A stretch of 9,153 bases of DNA, taken from Chryseobacterium gleum. Lineage in GTDB: Bacteria; Bacteroidota; Bacteroidia; Flavobacteriales_D; Sanyastnellaceae. Position 1 is the stretch's first letter; each line of letters opens with the position of its first letter. The notes under the pieces were generated by a model. It did no database searches. It was given only the letters and a program-made list of their open reading frames with translations, and was not told the origin of the DNA. The DNA is taken from contig CALQJP020000071.1 of NCBI GenBank assembly GCA_943330925.2, positions 1 to 9,153 of the forward strand. The letters are read 5' to 3'. The translations under genes were made by a program, and so were the position numbers. Below, in pieces: positions 1-7,051 of this stretch.

Positions 1-611
1 TCCCACTCACACGTTGTGTGATTGAAGGTTGCGGTTTCCCAGCACTCGATTATCGGTTGTGGATCTTGTGAACCGGATACTTCCCACTCACACGTTGTAT
101 GGTTGAAGTTTGCCGTTTCCCAGCACTCGATTATTGGTTGTGGATCTTGTGAACCGGATACTTCCCACTCACACGTTGTATGGTTGAAGGTTGCCGTTTC
201 CCAGCACTCAATTGCGGGTTGCGGATCTTGTGAACCGGTCACTTCCCACTCACACGTTGTGTGGTTGAAGGTTGCGGTTTCCCAGCATTCGATAGCAGGT
301 TGCGGATCTTGTGAACCCGTAACTTCCCACTCACACGTTGTATGGTTGAAGGTTGCCGTTTCCCAGCACTCAATTACCGGTTGTGGATCTTGTGAACCTG
401 TTACTTCCCACTCACACGTTGTATGGTTGAAGGTTGCCGTTTCCCAGCACTCAATTATCGGTTGTGGATCTTGTGAACCGGATACTTCCCACTCACACGT
501 TGTGTGGTTGAAGGTTGCCGTTTCCCAGCACTCAATTACGGGTTGTGGATCTTGCTCACCGGTTACATCCCATCGGCATGCAGCTACATTCCAAGACGCT
601 TCCTGGTAGCA
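1..611 (-). repeat. 81-bp in-frame tandem repeat (27-residue unit), 7 full copies plus a partial copy
   Basis: The marker tcccactcacacg begins at 1, 82, 163, 244, 325, 406 and 487, with a diverged counterpart at 568, so the period is exactly 81 bp with no indel. In protein order the full units are 611-531, 530-450, 449-369, 368-288, 287-207, 206-126 and 125-45, and a partial unit is 44-1. The typical unit begins CWETATFNHTTCEWEV and ends GSQDPQP(V/I/A)IE. Cysteines are at unit positions 1 and 12, Trp at 2 and 14, and a DPQP linker near the end. The first unit is diverged (CYQEASWNVAACRWDV) but keeps both cysteines and Trp14. The array continues beyond the left edge. Similar CWETATFN...CxWDVTG repeats are familiar from large Flavobacteriia surface proteins; their function is unknown to me. 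One disulfide per unit is plausible but inferred. Confidence 0.95.
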
Positions 612-2969
612 TTCCAGTTCAGGCTGTTCAGGTTGTGAAGGTGCCTCGTCAATGATTGCTGTTGCGGATGCGCTGCAGTTTTTGCTGTCCGATACTTCAT
701 AGGTGTAAACCCCGGAAATCAAATGGTGTGTTGCCGGGTTATCGCTGCTGAAGGTCAGGACACCGGTTCCGCCGGTTGCGAGCAGATTGACGCTGCCTAA
801 GCCACCGAAACAGATTATTTGCTCTGCAGTAGCAGTAAGCACCGGCAACGAAAGAATTTCTACCGGAATGTTGGCTTTCTGCGAGCTAATGCAAGAGGAT
901 GAAGGACCTTCTGCTACCTGATAAATGAAATTGCCCACCACCGAAGTTGATGGCGTTATGGAGGGTTGTGCAATGCTGCTTCCGGGAGCATAGTAAAACA
1001 AACTATAGGATGGCTGGCTTGGTGTTGCTGTCAATGCAATCGCGGTCGCATATTGACAGTATTCTACAGCTAGTCCGGAAACCGAAGGAATGGAATTGAT
1101 GTTTGTAACCTGAATTGTAAACGTAAGGTTACAACCGCCGTCGGGCAGCACGGCAATGTATGTAGTCAAGCCGCTTGTATTCGGGAATGGATTTGATATC
1201 GTGTATTCTAGCGTTCCGGCAACATTGAAAAAACGGGTTCCGTCCGGATAGTAACCAAGCACCTCTGTGATGCTGATAGGAGTTGTTCGGTTGCAATATG
1301 AAAAATCGCGGACATCATCGCCGGCAGGGCAATTATCAGTCACCCAATCGGCAGAGTTAATTTCAATCTCAAACGGACCTGTAATAGGCACGGTTGAACA
1401 GCCATCGGCTTCTGAATAGCCAACATAAAATGGTTGGTCATTTACTAGAATACCGGTATTGGCACCAACGCCTGTTATGGTTCCGTCGATATCAACGCTG
1501 GGTGCTGAGCAGTTGAAGTTGCGGTATAGTTCACAGTCTTCACTCACTGCTACCGTAAAGGAAATTTCAGCCAATACTTGGTTGGGGTTCGCCGGCACAG
1601 GCAGCGTTCCAAAATCCCAAACCAGCGTGCCATTTGCTCCCAGGCTAAGATCTACATAAGGAGTGCTTGAAGAAGAGGCGGGAGGGTAAACTGAAGTCGA
1701 ACTTCCTAGATAACCAACGGCTGCGTAGGGAAGAGGAATTTCAATACGAGCGTTATTGACGGGTTCATTTCCTTTGTTTCGAATTTCAACCTTGTATTGT
1801 ATCTCATCACCGGGTAAAACGGTAAGGTCGGATGATGAAGTGGGAATGCCATTTACCGATAGGGTAGAGAGGAATCCTTCGATTTCAGGTTCGTATGCAT
1901 CTACCGCCATGCAAATGGAGTAAATGATGTACGTGTCTTGAGTTGAACTGTATCGAAACTTCGTGCTCGTCTGTCCATTTGCAATTACGGAGTTCGATGG
2001 ATTGGGAATGGTGAACATGCTCACGTCCATTCCTGTATTGTTCAATAGATTTGGATTGCGAGCGTTGCCGCCTGTGTAAATAGAGCTGTTGAAGAAGTTT
2101 GTTGCCGCGTTGTTTCCATGACTAAGAACTTCCCAGTTGGAGGAGTTGAGTTTTTGTATCTCGAATTGATCGCCTGTAATGGTAACATCACCTTCACCGG
2201 CAATCATACCCAATTTGGTATTTACGGCGCCTGCTAAGGCTGAGTTGAAACCGGATACCGGTAACTCCCATTGAGCTGTTCCGCCAATCACGTAGGCATA
2301 GCCGTCGAAGATGGTGATGTCGCGCTTTTTCATGAGTGCGTTTTCATAAACTACCACCAAGCCCCAGCCACCGTAGTAGCCCGCCGATCCGCCGTTGCCC
2401 GTTGTAAGAGCCATGTCGGCAGCCCAATATTCACCCAAGCCACATGCTTGAACCTGAGAGGTAACTTCAGCAAAGGCTGCATACATATTGTCGTCGCCCG
2501 GGTAACGAATGTTTGAAGAGGTAGCGGTGTAAGAAGTGTATGCCGCTTGTCCCGGACCTCGAAATTTGATGGAGCGTTTCTGCAATTCAGTTGGGCTGCC
2601 ATCCGTTCGTGCCGACCAATACAGCCCGGCGAAAAGAATGTTGCTGCAACTCGGTGTTGCTCCATTTTCCGAAGAAAAGGACAAGGTAGATGAAGAGGAG
2701 TTATTGGTAGTTCCCAAGCCATCGGTATCAACTTTAATCATAATCTGATTGCTGTTGAGGCCTGTGGTCGTGTAATTCTGTAGCGTCATGTTGGTGTTGC
2801 CAATCATGGTGAAATCGCCATTTATACTGTAGATGGTTTGCGTGGGCGAAAATGCCGAAGTGCGTTGCGTAAAGGGAACACGAACTTGCGCTTGCGTATT
2901 CAGAAAGCTCAGCATCCATACGCAGAGGCCTATAGTAAGGCGCGCGAAATTTGGTAATGTGTGTTTCAT
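1..2969 (-). CDS. Giant repeat-rich surface protein (adhesin-like), C-terminus outside window
   Basis: Reading from the ATG at 2967-2969, the frame stays open to the left edge: 989 codons without a stop, so the protein exceeds 989 residues. A signal peptide covers about residues 1-28 (hydrophobic core, then NTQAQ). Residues 30-370 form a domain with an AGLYW motif (114-118) and a later ITIFDGYAYV strand (218-227); such AxLYW regions occur in bacterial surface proteins. From about 384 (VLPGDEIQYKVEIRNKGNEP) the sequence resembles DUF11-type cell-wall domains. Residues 634-712, with EYCQYA and VVGNFIYQVAEGPSSSC, match the CHU_C-associated Ig-like (Ig_7) pattern. Residues 713-783, with ATGGTGVLTFSS and GVYTYEVSDSKNCSA, resemble a SprB repeat. 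From 787 to the edge runs a 27-residue tandem repeat. A role in adhesion or gliding is inferred from this architecture. The C-terminus, where a CHU_C or T9SS domain would be expected, is not visible. The gene lies 25 bases downstream of the 168-residue secreted protein gene and is probably in its operon. Confidence 0.9.
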   Translation of the reverse strand, partial: MKHTLPNFARLTIGLCVWMLSFLNTQAQVRVPFTQRTSAFSPTQTIYSINGDFTMIGNTNMTLQNYTTTGLNSNQIMIKVDTDGLGTTNNSSSSTLSFSSENGATPSCSNILFAGLYWSARTDGSPTELQKRSIKFRGPGQAAYTSYTATSSNIRYPGDDNMYAAFAEVTSQVQACGLGEYWAADMALTTGNGGSAGYYGGWGLVVVYENALMKKRDITIFDGYAYVIGGTAQWELPVSGFNSALAGAVNTKLGMIAGEGDVTITGDQFEIQKLNSSNWEVLSHGNNAATNFFNSSIYTGGNARNPNLLNNTGMDVSMFTIPNPSNSVIANGQTSTKFRYSSTQDTYIIYSICMAVDAYEPEIEGFLSTLSVNGIPTSSSDLTVLPGDEIQYKVEIRNKGNEPVNNARIEIPLPYAAVGYLGSSTSVYPPASSSSTPYVDLSLGANGTLVWDFGTLPVPANPNQVLAEISFTVAVSEDCELYRNFNCSAPSVDIDGTITGVGANTGILVNDQPFYVGYSEADGCSTVPITGPFEIEINSADWVTDNCPAGDDVRDFSYCNRTTPISITEVLGYYPDGTRFFNVAGTLEYTISNPFPNTSGLTTYIAVLPDGGCNLTFTIQVTNINSIPSVSGLAVEYCQYATAIALTATPSQPSYSLFYYAPGSSIAQPSITPSTSVVGNFIYQVAEGPSSSCISSQKANIPVEILSLPVLTATAEQIICFGGLGSVNLLATGGTGVLTFSSDNPATHHLISGVYTYEVSDSKNCSASATAIIDEAPSQPEQPELECYQEASWNVAACRWDVTGEQDPQPVIECWETATFNHTTCEWEVSGSQDPQPIIECWETATFNHTTCEWEVTGSQDPQPVIECWETATFNHTTCEWEVTGSQDPQPAIECWETATFNHTTCEWEVTGSQDPQPAIECWETATFNHTTCEWEVSGSQDPQPIIECWETANFNHTTCEWEVSGSQDPQPIIECWETATFNHTTCEW

Positions 2970-2994
2970 GATTTTTGTTTAGTAATGGTTAGCA

Positions 2995-3501
2995 TTATTC
3001 GGGAATGGATAGAGCGTAATAGCTTTGAACAGCAGGTGGCAGCCCATTGATTGGTATGGCTGCTACCTCCGATGCCGACACATTTGCAGAGCATAGAACT
3101 ACTACATATGCTAAGCTTTGTAATTCACTCAATTCGCTGGCGTCGTAGTTCGCAGATACATCCGACACTTGTTCCATGCGAATGATGACCGTTGAAACAC
3201 CATCCAAAGAAGAATCGGTAAGGTTTAATCCAGCCAAATCCGCAGCCATTAAATCAAGTACTGCAGCATAGCCATCTCCGGCTATATCCAATTGTCCTTC
3301 TCGGATGTAGGCCGTTGTTTGAAGACCGTACACCAAATCCGACAATGGACTGTTTCCTTCTGCAATAGCAGAACTCAAATCAATGTGATTTTGAGCGTTG
3401 CTCTGGATTGAAAAAAGAGTTGTACACGCAAGCACAAGCAGCCGAATAAGCCATCGGTTGCCGTGGGCCCGAAATGAAGAAAATGAAAGTTTTTTTTTCA
3501 T
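2995..3501 (-). CDS. Small exported protein of unknown function (168 residues)
   Basis: I chose the ATG at 3499-3501 because it directly opens a signal peptide: MKKK, a basic region, the core LIRLLVLACTTLFSI, then QSNAQ with likely cleavage near residue 36. A longer in-frame start at 3567 would place about 22 unrelated residues before the signal and is unlikely. The mature part is about 132 residues, acidic and rich in Ala, Ser and Leu, with one cysteine in VVVLCSANVSAS. It contains YGLQTTAYIREGQLDIAGDG and ends YYALSIPE. I recognise no domain, metal site or lipobox, and there is no T9SS sorting domain. The gene ends 25 bases before the giant surface protein on the same strand with no terminator between them, so coexpression and a partner role (for example cofactor, chaperone or surface subunit) are possible but inferred. 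It is a conserved-looking exported hypothetical; no function is assigned. Confidence 0.85.
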   Translation of the reverse strand: MKKKLSFSSFRAHGNRWLIRLLVLACTTLFSIQSNAQNHIDLSSAIAEGNSPLSDLVYGLQTTAYIREGQLDIAGDGYAAVLDLMAADLAGLNLTDSSLDGVSTVIIRMEQVSDVSANYDASELSELQSLAYVVVLCSANVSASEVAAIPINGLPPAVQSYYALSIPE

Positions 3502-3808
3502 GATGGTTTTTTTAAAAAATGAATGGATAATTTGAGTTGTAAAAACAGTTGATAATTGAAAAAACAACAGTCTTCAATGCTTCCATTGCAGACTAGAACT
3601 ATCGAAATGTTTTTTGGCGAAACTCCTATTTCGGTAAAGCGAAAACCTTGATGAACCTCATGATGGGTTCTGTTTATTGCCCATGCCTCTGACGACATTT
3701 GTTCTTGACGCCCTGAACAGGATCAAATTGGTTTTTCAGTATAGAGATGATTAGGGCGTAGTGAGCACATACGCAATTGGCAGGTAGAGGAATGGCCTAT
3801 CGAATGGG
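3502..3808. other. Non-coding spacer, presumed promoter region of the surface-protein operon
   Basis: This stretch lies between the malic enzyme terminator and the 168-residue exported protein gene. Short frames cross it, but none has family-like content or a signal peptide of its own. The transcript for the two minus-strand surface genes should begin here. I looked on the minus strand for TAnnTTTG with an upstream TTTG and found no good match. Two weak inverted repeats are visible: gaacc/ggttc at 3655-3672 and caatg/cattg at 3585-3598, both with 5-bp arms, too short to call. The bases nearest the start codon (about 3502-3560) are strongly A/T rich, as is usual upstream of Bacteroidota genes. 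Confidence 0.5.
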
Positions 3809-3810
3809 CA

Positions 3811-3838
3811 TAAAAAAAGCCCGCTAAAAGCGGGCTTA
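3811..3838 (-). terminator. Intrinsic terminator of the malic enzyme gene
   Basis: Read on the minus strand, AAGCCCGC (3837-3830) pairs perfectly with GCGGGCTT (3824-3817) around a five-base loop, giving an 8-bp GC-rich stem. The T run begins with the last two stem bases and reaches 3812, seven T in all. The hairpin starts 18 bases after the malic enzyme stop codon. On the plus strand there is no T run after the hairpin, so it acts in one direction. Confidence 0.92.
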
Positions 3839-3855
3839 CTGCGCATTACGCAATT

Positions 3856-6120
3856 TTATTTCATCTGCGCATCCACCACCGCAATGCGAATCATGTTTAG
3901 GATCTCACGCACGCTGCATCCCATTTGTAGGATGTGGTAGCTCTTGCGCATGCCAAGTAGCACCGGCCCCGTTACCTCGAGTTCTGCTATTTCCTGCAGC
4001 AGCTTGTAGGAGATGTTTCCTGCGGCTAGATTGGGGAAGATCAAGGTGTTAACCTTCTGATCTTTCAAGCGGCTAAATGGAAAGTTCTCTTGAAGCATTG
4101 CGCTGTTCAATGCGAAGTTGGCTTGAAGCTCACCATCCACAATGAGGTTGGGGTGCTCCTTGTGCAGAATAGCAACTGCCTTCGCAACTTTTTCGGCTTC
4201 TTCGCCTTCGGCAGAACCGAAGTTCGAATAGCTCAGCAATGCAATGCGCGGCACAATCTTCATTTTCGAAATAGACTCCGATACCCGCAAGGTGATTTCA
4301 ACCAAGTCTTCAGCGGTTGGATTAACGTTCACGGTGGTGTCTGCAAAGAAGAGCGGGCCTTGCTTTGTTTCTACGATGTACATACCGCATACTTTCTTCA
4401 CGCCAACAGCGGGGCCGATGGTTTGTAGCCCGGGACGAATGACGCGGCTGTAGTTGCGCGTCATACCACTGATGAGCGCATCGGCCATTCCCATTTCCAC
4501 CATCATTGCTCCGAAGTAATTGCGGTCGCGCATGGTCCGAATGGCCTCCGTTTCTGTGAATCCTTTGCGCATTCGTTTGCTGAACAGACGTGCGCCAAAT
4601 TCTTCCCGGGTCTTCAGCCACTGGTCTGAGCGTGGATCAATTATTTGTGCGCTTTGCAAGTCCAATTCATGCTCATCGAGCATGCGACGTATTTTTTGTT
4701 CGTCACCCAATAAGATGGGGTAGGCAACACCTTCGTCGTAGGCTTGCTGAGCTGCTTTCAGTATTTTGTAGTTGTCGCCTTCAGCGAAAACAACCCGCTT
4801 GGGGTCTTTGCGTGCGCGCTCTGCAATGCCGCGTGTGAGCACGTTGTCGCGACCCATTCTTTTTTGCAATTCTGCTGTGTATGCATCCCAATCTTCGATG
4901 GTGATGCGCGCTACTCCGCTATCAATAGCGGCTTTGGCAACAGCAGAAGATACGACCGCAATCAATCGAGGGTCGAGTGGTTTCGGTATGATGTAGTCTT
5001 TACCGAAGTGCAGATTTTTAAGGTTATAGGCTTCTATTACTTCTTCGGGTACCGGGTGACGCGCCAATTCGGCTAGGGCATGCACGGCTGCGAGTTTCAT
5101 TTCATTGTTGATGCAACGCGCACGCACATCGAGTGCACCGCGGAAAATGAAAGGAAAGCCAAGTACGTTGTTTACCTGGTTGGGGTGGTCGCTGCGACCA
5201 GTAGCCATAATGATGTCCTCGCGTGAGGCAATTGCAATGTCATACGCAATCTCAGGATCGGGATTGGCCATGGCGAACACAATCGGATTGTCAGCCATCG
5301 TACGCAGAGTATCCGGGGTGATCAGGTTGGGTTGCGAAAGACCCAGAAATACATCGGCTCCATTCAGCGCATCAGCCAGCGATGTGTAGTTGTTTTCCGA
5401 TGCGAAACGCATCTTGCGGTTATCGATATCAGTGCGCTCTTTATGCACGAGCCCTTTGGAGTCGAACATAAAAACGTTCTCTTTCTTCACACCGAGTATT
5501 TGCATCAAATCGACACACGACAGGGCCGCCGCTCCTGCTCCGCTAACAACTACTCGTACCTCTTCGATTTTTTTTTCCGCGATTTCCAATGCGTTGATGA
5601 GAGCGGCACTCGAGATAATTGCGGTGCCGTGTTGGTCATCGTGCATAATCGGAATATCGAGCGCCGCTTTCAGCTTCTCTTCAATCTCGAATGCTTCAGG
5701 CGCCTTGATATCTTCCAGATTGATTCCGCCAAACGTCGGAGATATATTGATTACTGTATTTACGAATTCATCAACGTCAGTAGCCTTCACTTCAATATCC
5801 ATCCCATCGATGTCCGCGAAGATTTTGAAGAGCATACCCTTTCCTTCCATCACGGGCTTGCTGGCTTCTGGGCCGAGATTGCCAAGACCGAGGATAGCAG
5901 TACCGTTGGAGATAATGGCAACCAAATTTCCTTTGGCTGTGTACTTATATACGTCGTCCGGATTTTCAGCAATTGCCAATACAGGCTCTGCTACTCCGGG
6001 TGAATAAGCTAGTGCTAAATCGCGCTGCGAACTGTGCGGTTTGGTTGGAATAATTTCCAATTTGCCCTTGCGCCCTGAGGAGTGATAATCCAGCGCTTCT
6101 TTCTTACGAATCTGACTCAT
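3856..6120 (-). CDS. maeB: NADP-dependent malic enzyme, MaeB type with phosphotransacetylase-like domain
   Basis: The protein catalyses oxidative decarboxylation of malate to pyruvate and CO2 with NADP in the cytoplasm, supplying NADPH and pyruvate. With the ATG at 6118-6120 it has 754 residues, close to E. coli MaeB (about 759), and opens MSQIRKKEALDYH as the family does. The malic enzyme part (1-430) has the catalytic Tyr39 in AYSPGVAEP, Lys94 in EGKGMLFK, metal ligands Glu136 and Asp137 in GGINLEDIKAPE and Asp162 in MHDDQHGT, the Rossmann loop SGAGAAA at 193-199, and ANPDPEI around 286. The C-terminal part (about 430-754) is phosphotransacetylase-like (VVFAEGD at 444, SYSNFGS, DGELQANFALN, FPNLAAGNISYKLLQ); in MaeB it is known as a regulatory acetyl-CoA sensing module and not as an active acetyltransferase. 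An in-frame ATG at 6165 would add 15 residues that read through a terminator hairpin, so I reject it. The gene is flanked by terminators on both sides and is probably monocistronic. Confidence 0.97.
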   Translation of the reverse strand: MSQIRKKEALDYHSSGRKGKLEIIPTKPHSSQRDLALAYSPGVAEPVLAIAENPDDVYKYTAKGNLVAIISNGTAILGLGNLGPEASKPVMEGKGMLFKIFADIDGMDIEVKATDVDEFVNTVINISPTFGGINLEDIKAPEAFEIEEKLKAALDIPIMHDDQHGTAIISSAALINALEIAEKKIEEVRVVVSGAGAAALSCVDLMQILGVKKENVFMFDSKGLVHKERTDIDNRKMRFASENNYTSLADALNGADVFLGLSQPNLITPDTLRTMADNPIVFAMANPDPEIAYDIAIASREDIIMATGRSDHPNQVNNVLGFPFIFRGALDVRARCINNEMKLAAVHALAELARHPVPEEVIEAYNLKNLHFGKDYIIPKPLDPRLIAVVSSAVAKAAIDSGVARITIEDWDAYTAELQKRMGRDNVLTRGIAERARKDPKRVVFAEGDNYKILKAAQQAYDEGVAYPILLGDEQKIRRMLDEHELDLQSAQIIDPRSDQWLKTREEFGARLFSKRMRKGFTETEAIRTMRDRNYFGAMMVEMGMADALISGMTRNYSRVIRPGLQTIGPAVGVKKVCGMYIVETKQGPLFFADTTVNVNPTAEDLVEITLRVSESISKMKIVPRIALLSYSNFGSAEGEEAEKVAKAVAILHKEHPNLIVDGELQANFALNSAMLQENFPFSRLKDQKVNTLIFPNLAAGNISYKLLQEIAELEVTGPVLLGMRKSYHILQMGCSVREILNMIRIAVVDAQMK

Positions 6121-6123
6121 ACC

Positions 6124-6155
6124 AAAAAAATAGGGGACGAAGATAGTCGTCCCCT
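6124..6155 (-). terminator. Intrinsic terminator after the T9SS protein gene, touching the maeB start
   Basis: On the minus strand AGGGGACGA (6155-6147) pairs perfectly with TCGTCCCCT (6140-6132), a 9-bp stem with a six-base loop, followed by one A and seven T (6130-6124). It lies 27 bases after the stop of the 240-residue secreted protein gene, which it should terminate. The T run ends 3 bases before the chosen maeB ATG (6120), so it also fills the maeB leader and could act there as an attenuator-like element. The opposite strand has no T run after the hairpin. Confidence 0.88.
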
Positions 6156-6182
6156 GATTTATCATTTATGGAAATGCTTGTA

Positions 6183-6905
6183 TTACTTACTCACCACCAT
6201 GCGTTGAATGCCCACGGTGCGACCGTTTTCATTGAGCATGCAGGTGTATACGCCATTGCTAAATTGATTGGCATCTATCATAACAATGCCTTGTGCAGAG
6301 CGGATAGGCTGTTTTTCAACCAATGTTCCTGTAGCGCTGTAAATAACCAACTCTGCTTGCGAAGGTTGGGTGGCAAAGCGGAAGCTAATGCCCGAAAGCT
6401 CGCTTACTGGGTTGCCGAGAATTTGCAAGCTCGCCTGGTTTTCGATTTCATTTACTCCGATGATGCAGGCAGCGTCAACGCAGAAGTTGACTTCGTAGCA
6501 AAGTTGGGTTGCGGGGGCAGCAGCATCAAACCAGCAGAAACGGGCAATGCTTTGACCGGGATTGCCGTTGTGGCGGTACTTGCAGTAAAATGAAAAAGAT
6601 GAATCGCCGTCAGCGAGCGTTACGATTTCGGTGGAGAGCTCATTCGAAGTGGCCCATGGTCCGCAAATCTCGCCCCAGCAAAACTGATGCTCAGCTCCGG
6701 CTACATTCTGAATTACTTCACGGCGGCAGCGAATGTCGCGCTGCGATCCCGAGGCGTTGATGACATCCCAATGAGCACTGATTACTTCAGTTGTGTTTGC
6801 AGAAGTGCCCATCACGGTGTTCACTTCGTTGTGGAGTTCAATAAACTGGGATTGTCCAACAAACGAAACAATCAGAAGGGAAAATGAGAGTAAGAATGTT
6901 TTCAT
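6183..6905 (-). CDS. Secreted protein with T9SS type A sorting domain (240 residues)
   Basis: A signal peptide occupies about residues 1-20 (MKTFLLSFSLLIVSFVGQSQ). The middle part (21-150) has the pattern HWDVINASG, DIRCRREVI, HQFCWGEICGPW and later FCWFDAA, found in many small T9SS cargo proteins of Bacteroidota. It carries several cysteines, including C60, C76 and C81, that could form disulfides outside the cell. The last 80 residues or so are a typical type A sorting domain: LQILGNPVSEL, AELVIYSATGTLVEKQPI, then NQFSNGVYTCMLNENGRTV and a C-terminal VGIQRMVVSK. This domain directs the protein through the outer membrane by T9SS, where it is normally cleaved and the protein attached to the surface or released. 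The cargo function is unknown. A promoter is seen just upstream and a terminator just downstream, so the gene is probably transcribed alone. It is divergent from the next secreted protein gene. Confidence 0.92.
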   Translation of the reverse strand: MKTFLLSFSLLIVSFVGQSQFIELHNEVNTVMGTSANTTEVISAHWDVINASGSQRDIRCRREVIQNVAGAEHQFCWGEICGPWATSNELSTEIVTLADGDSSFSFYCKYRHNGNPGQSIARFCWFDAAAPATQLCYEVNFCVDAACIIGVNEIENQASLQILGNPVSELSGISFRFATQPSQAELVIYSATGTLVEKQPIRSAQGIVMIDANQFSNGVYTCMLNENGRTVGIQRMVVSK

Positions 6906-6920
6906 GAAAATGCGTTTTCA

Positions 6921-6955
6921 CAAAGGTAGATGTGTGCATGGCTCGGCTTCTCAAA
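6921..6955 (-). promoter_or_regulatory. Bacteroidota-type promoter of the 240-residue T9SS protein gene
   Basis: On the minus strand a perfect TAnnTTTG box (TACCTTTG, 6928-6921) is preceded by TTTG (6955-6952) with 23 bases between them. This is the -33/-7 layout known for Bacteroidota primary-sigma promoters, at the long end of the usual spacing. Transcription would start near 6915, leaving a leader of only about 10 bases before the ATG at 6905. Confidence 0.65.
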
Positions 6956-6971
6956 AAAATGAGCGGCTTCT
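6944..6971. repeat. Short direct repeat cggcttct spaced by 20 bp
   Basis: The octamer cggcttct occurs at 6944-6951 and at 6964-6971, 20 bp apart start to start, about two helical turns. The two copies flank the -33 element (6952-6955) of the promoter above, within the 146-bp divergent intergenic region. This could be a binding site for a regulator, or chance. There is no experimental or comparative support here. Confidence 0.3.
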
Positions 6972-7051
6972 TGTTTTTTTAGCAAAACACTTCTATTCGC
7001 TTTATATGTGTGGCTGTAAGGCGCTTGCTTCTTAAATTCGGCCCGCTGTTC

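Noticed and set aside
22..609. Plus-strand 195-codon open frame with its own apparent 27-residue repeat
   Set aside because: It is the antisense of the 81-bp repeats: one unit free of stops in this frame makes the whole array open. The minus frame continues for more than 780 further codons with a signal peptide and recognisable domains.
1..611. CRISPR array
   Set aside because: The 81-bp period is continuous with no unique spacers, stays in frame, and encodes a consistent peptide unit.
2351..2731. Minus-strand 126-codon open frame within the giant surface protein
   Set aside because: It is in a different frame from the long surface-protein reading frame, which is continuous and domain-like here. 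No independent evidence supports it.
5332..6007. Two long plus-strand open frames (223 and 205 codons) opposite the malic enzyme
   Set aside because: They lie fully antisense to the conserved maeB coding sequence and have no family-like motifs or signal peptide. They are open because of maeB codon use.
6121..6165. 15-residue N-terminal extension of the malic enzyme from the ATG at 6165
   Set aside because: It would be encoded by the terminator hairpin and T run of the preceding gene, and the family normally starts close to the IRKKEALDYH segment, so the ATG at 6120 is preferred.
7010..7051. GTG start giving 14 extra residues on the 493-residue T9SS protein
   Set aside because: The ATG at 7052 directly opens a normal signal peptide. 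The extension would put an arginine-rich stretch in front of it.
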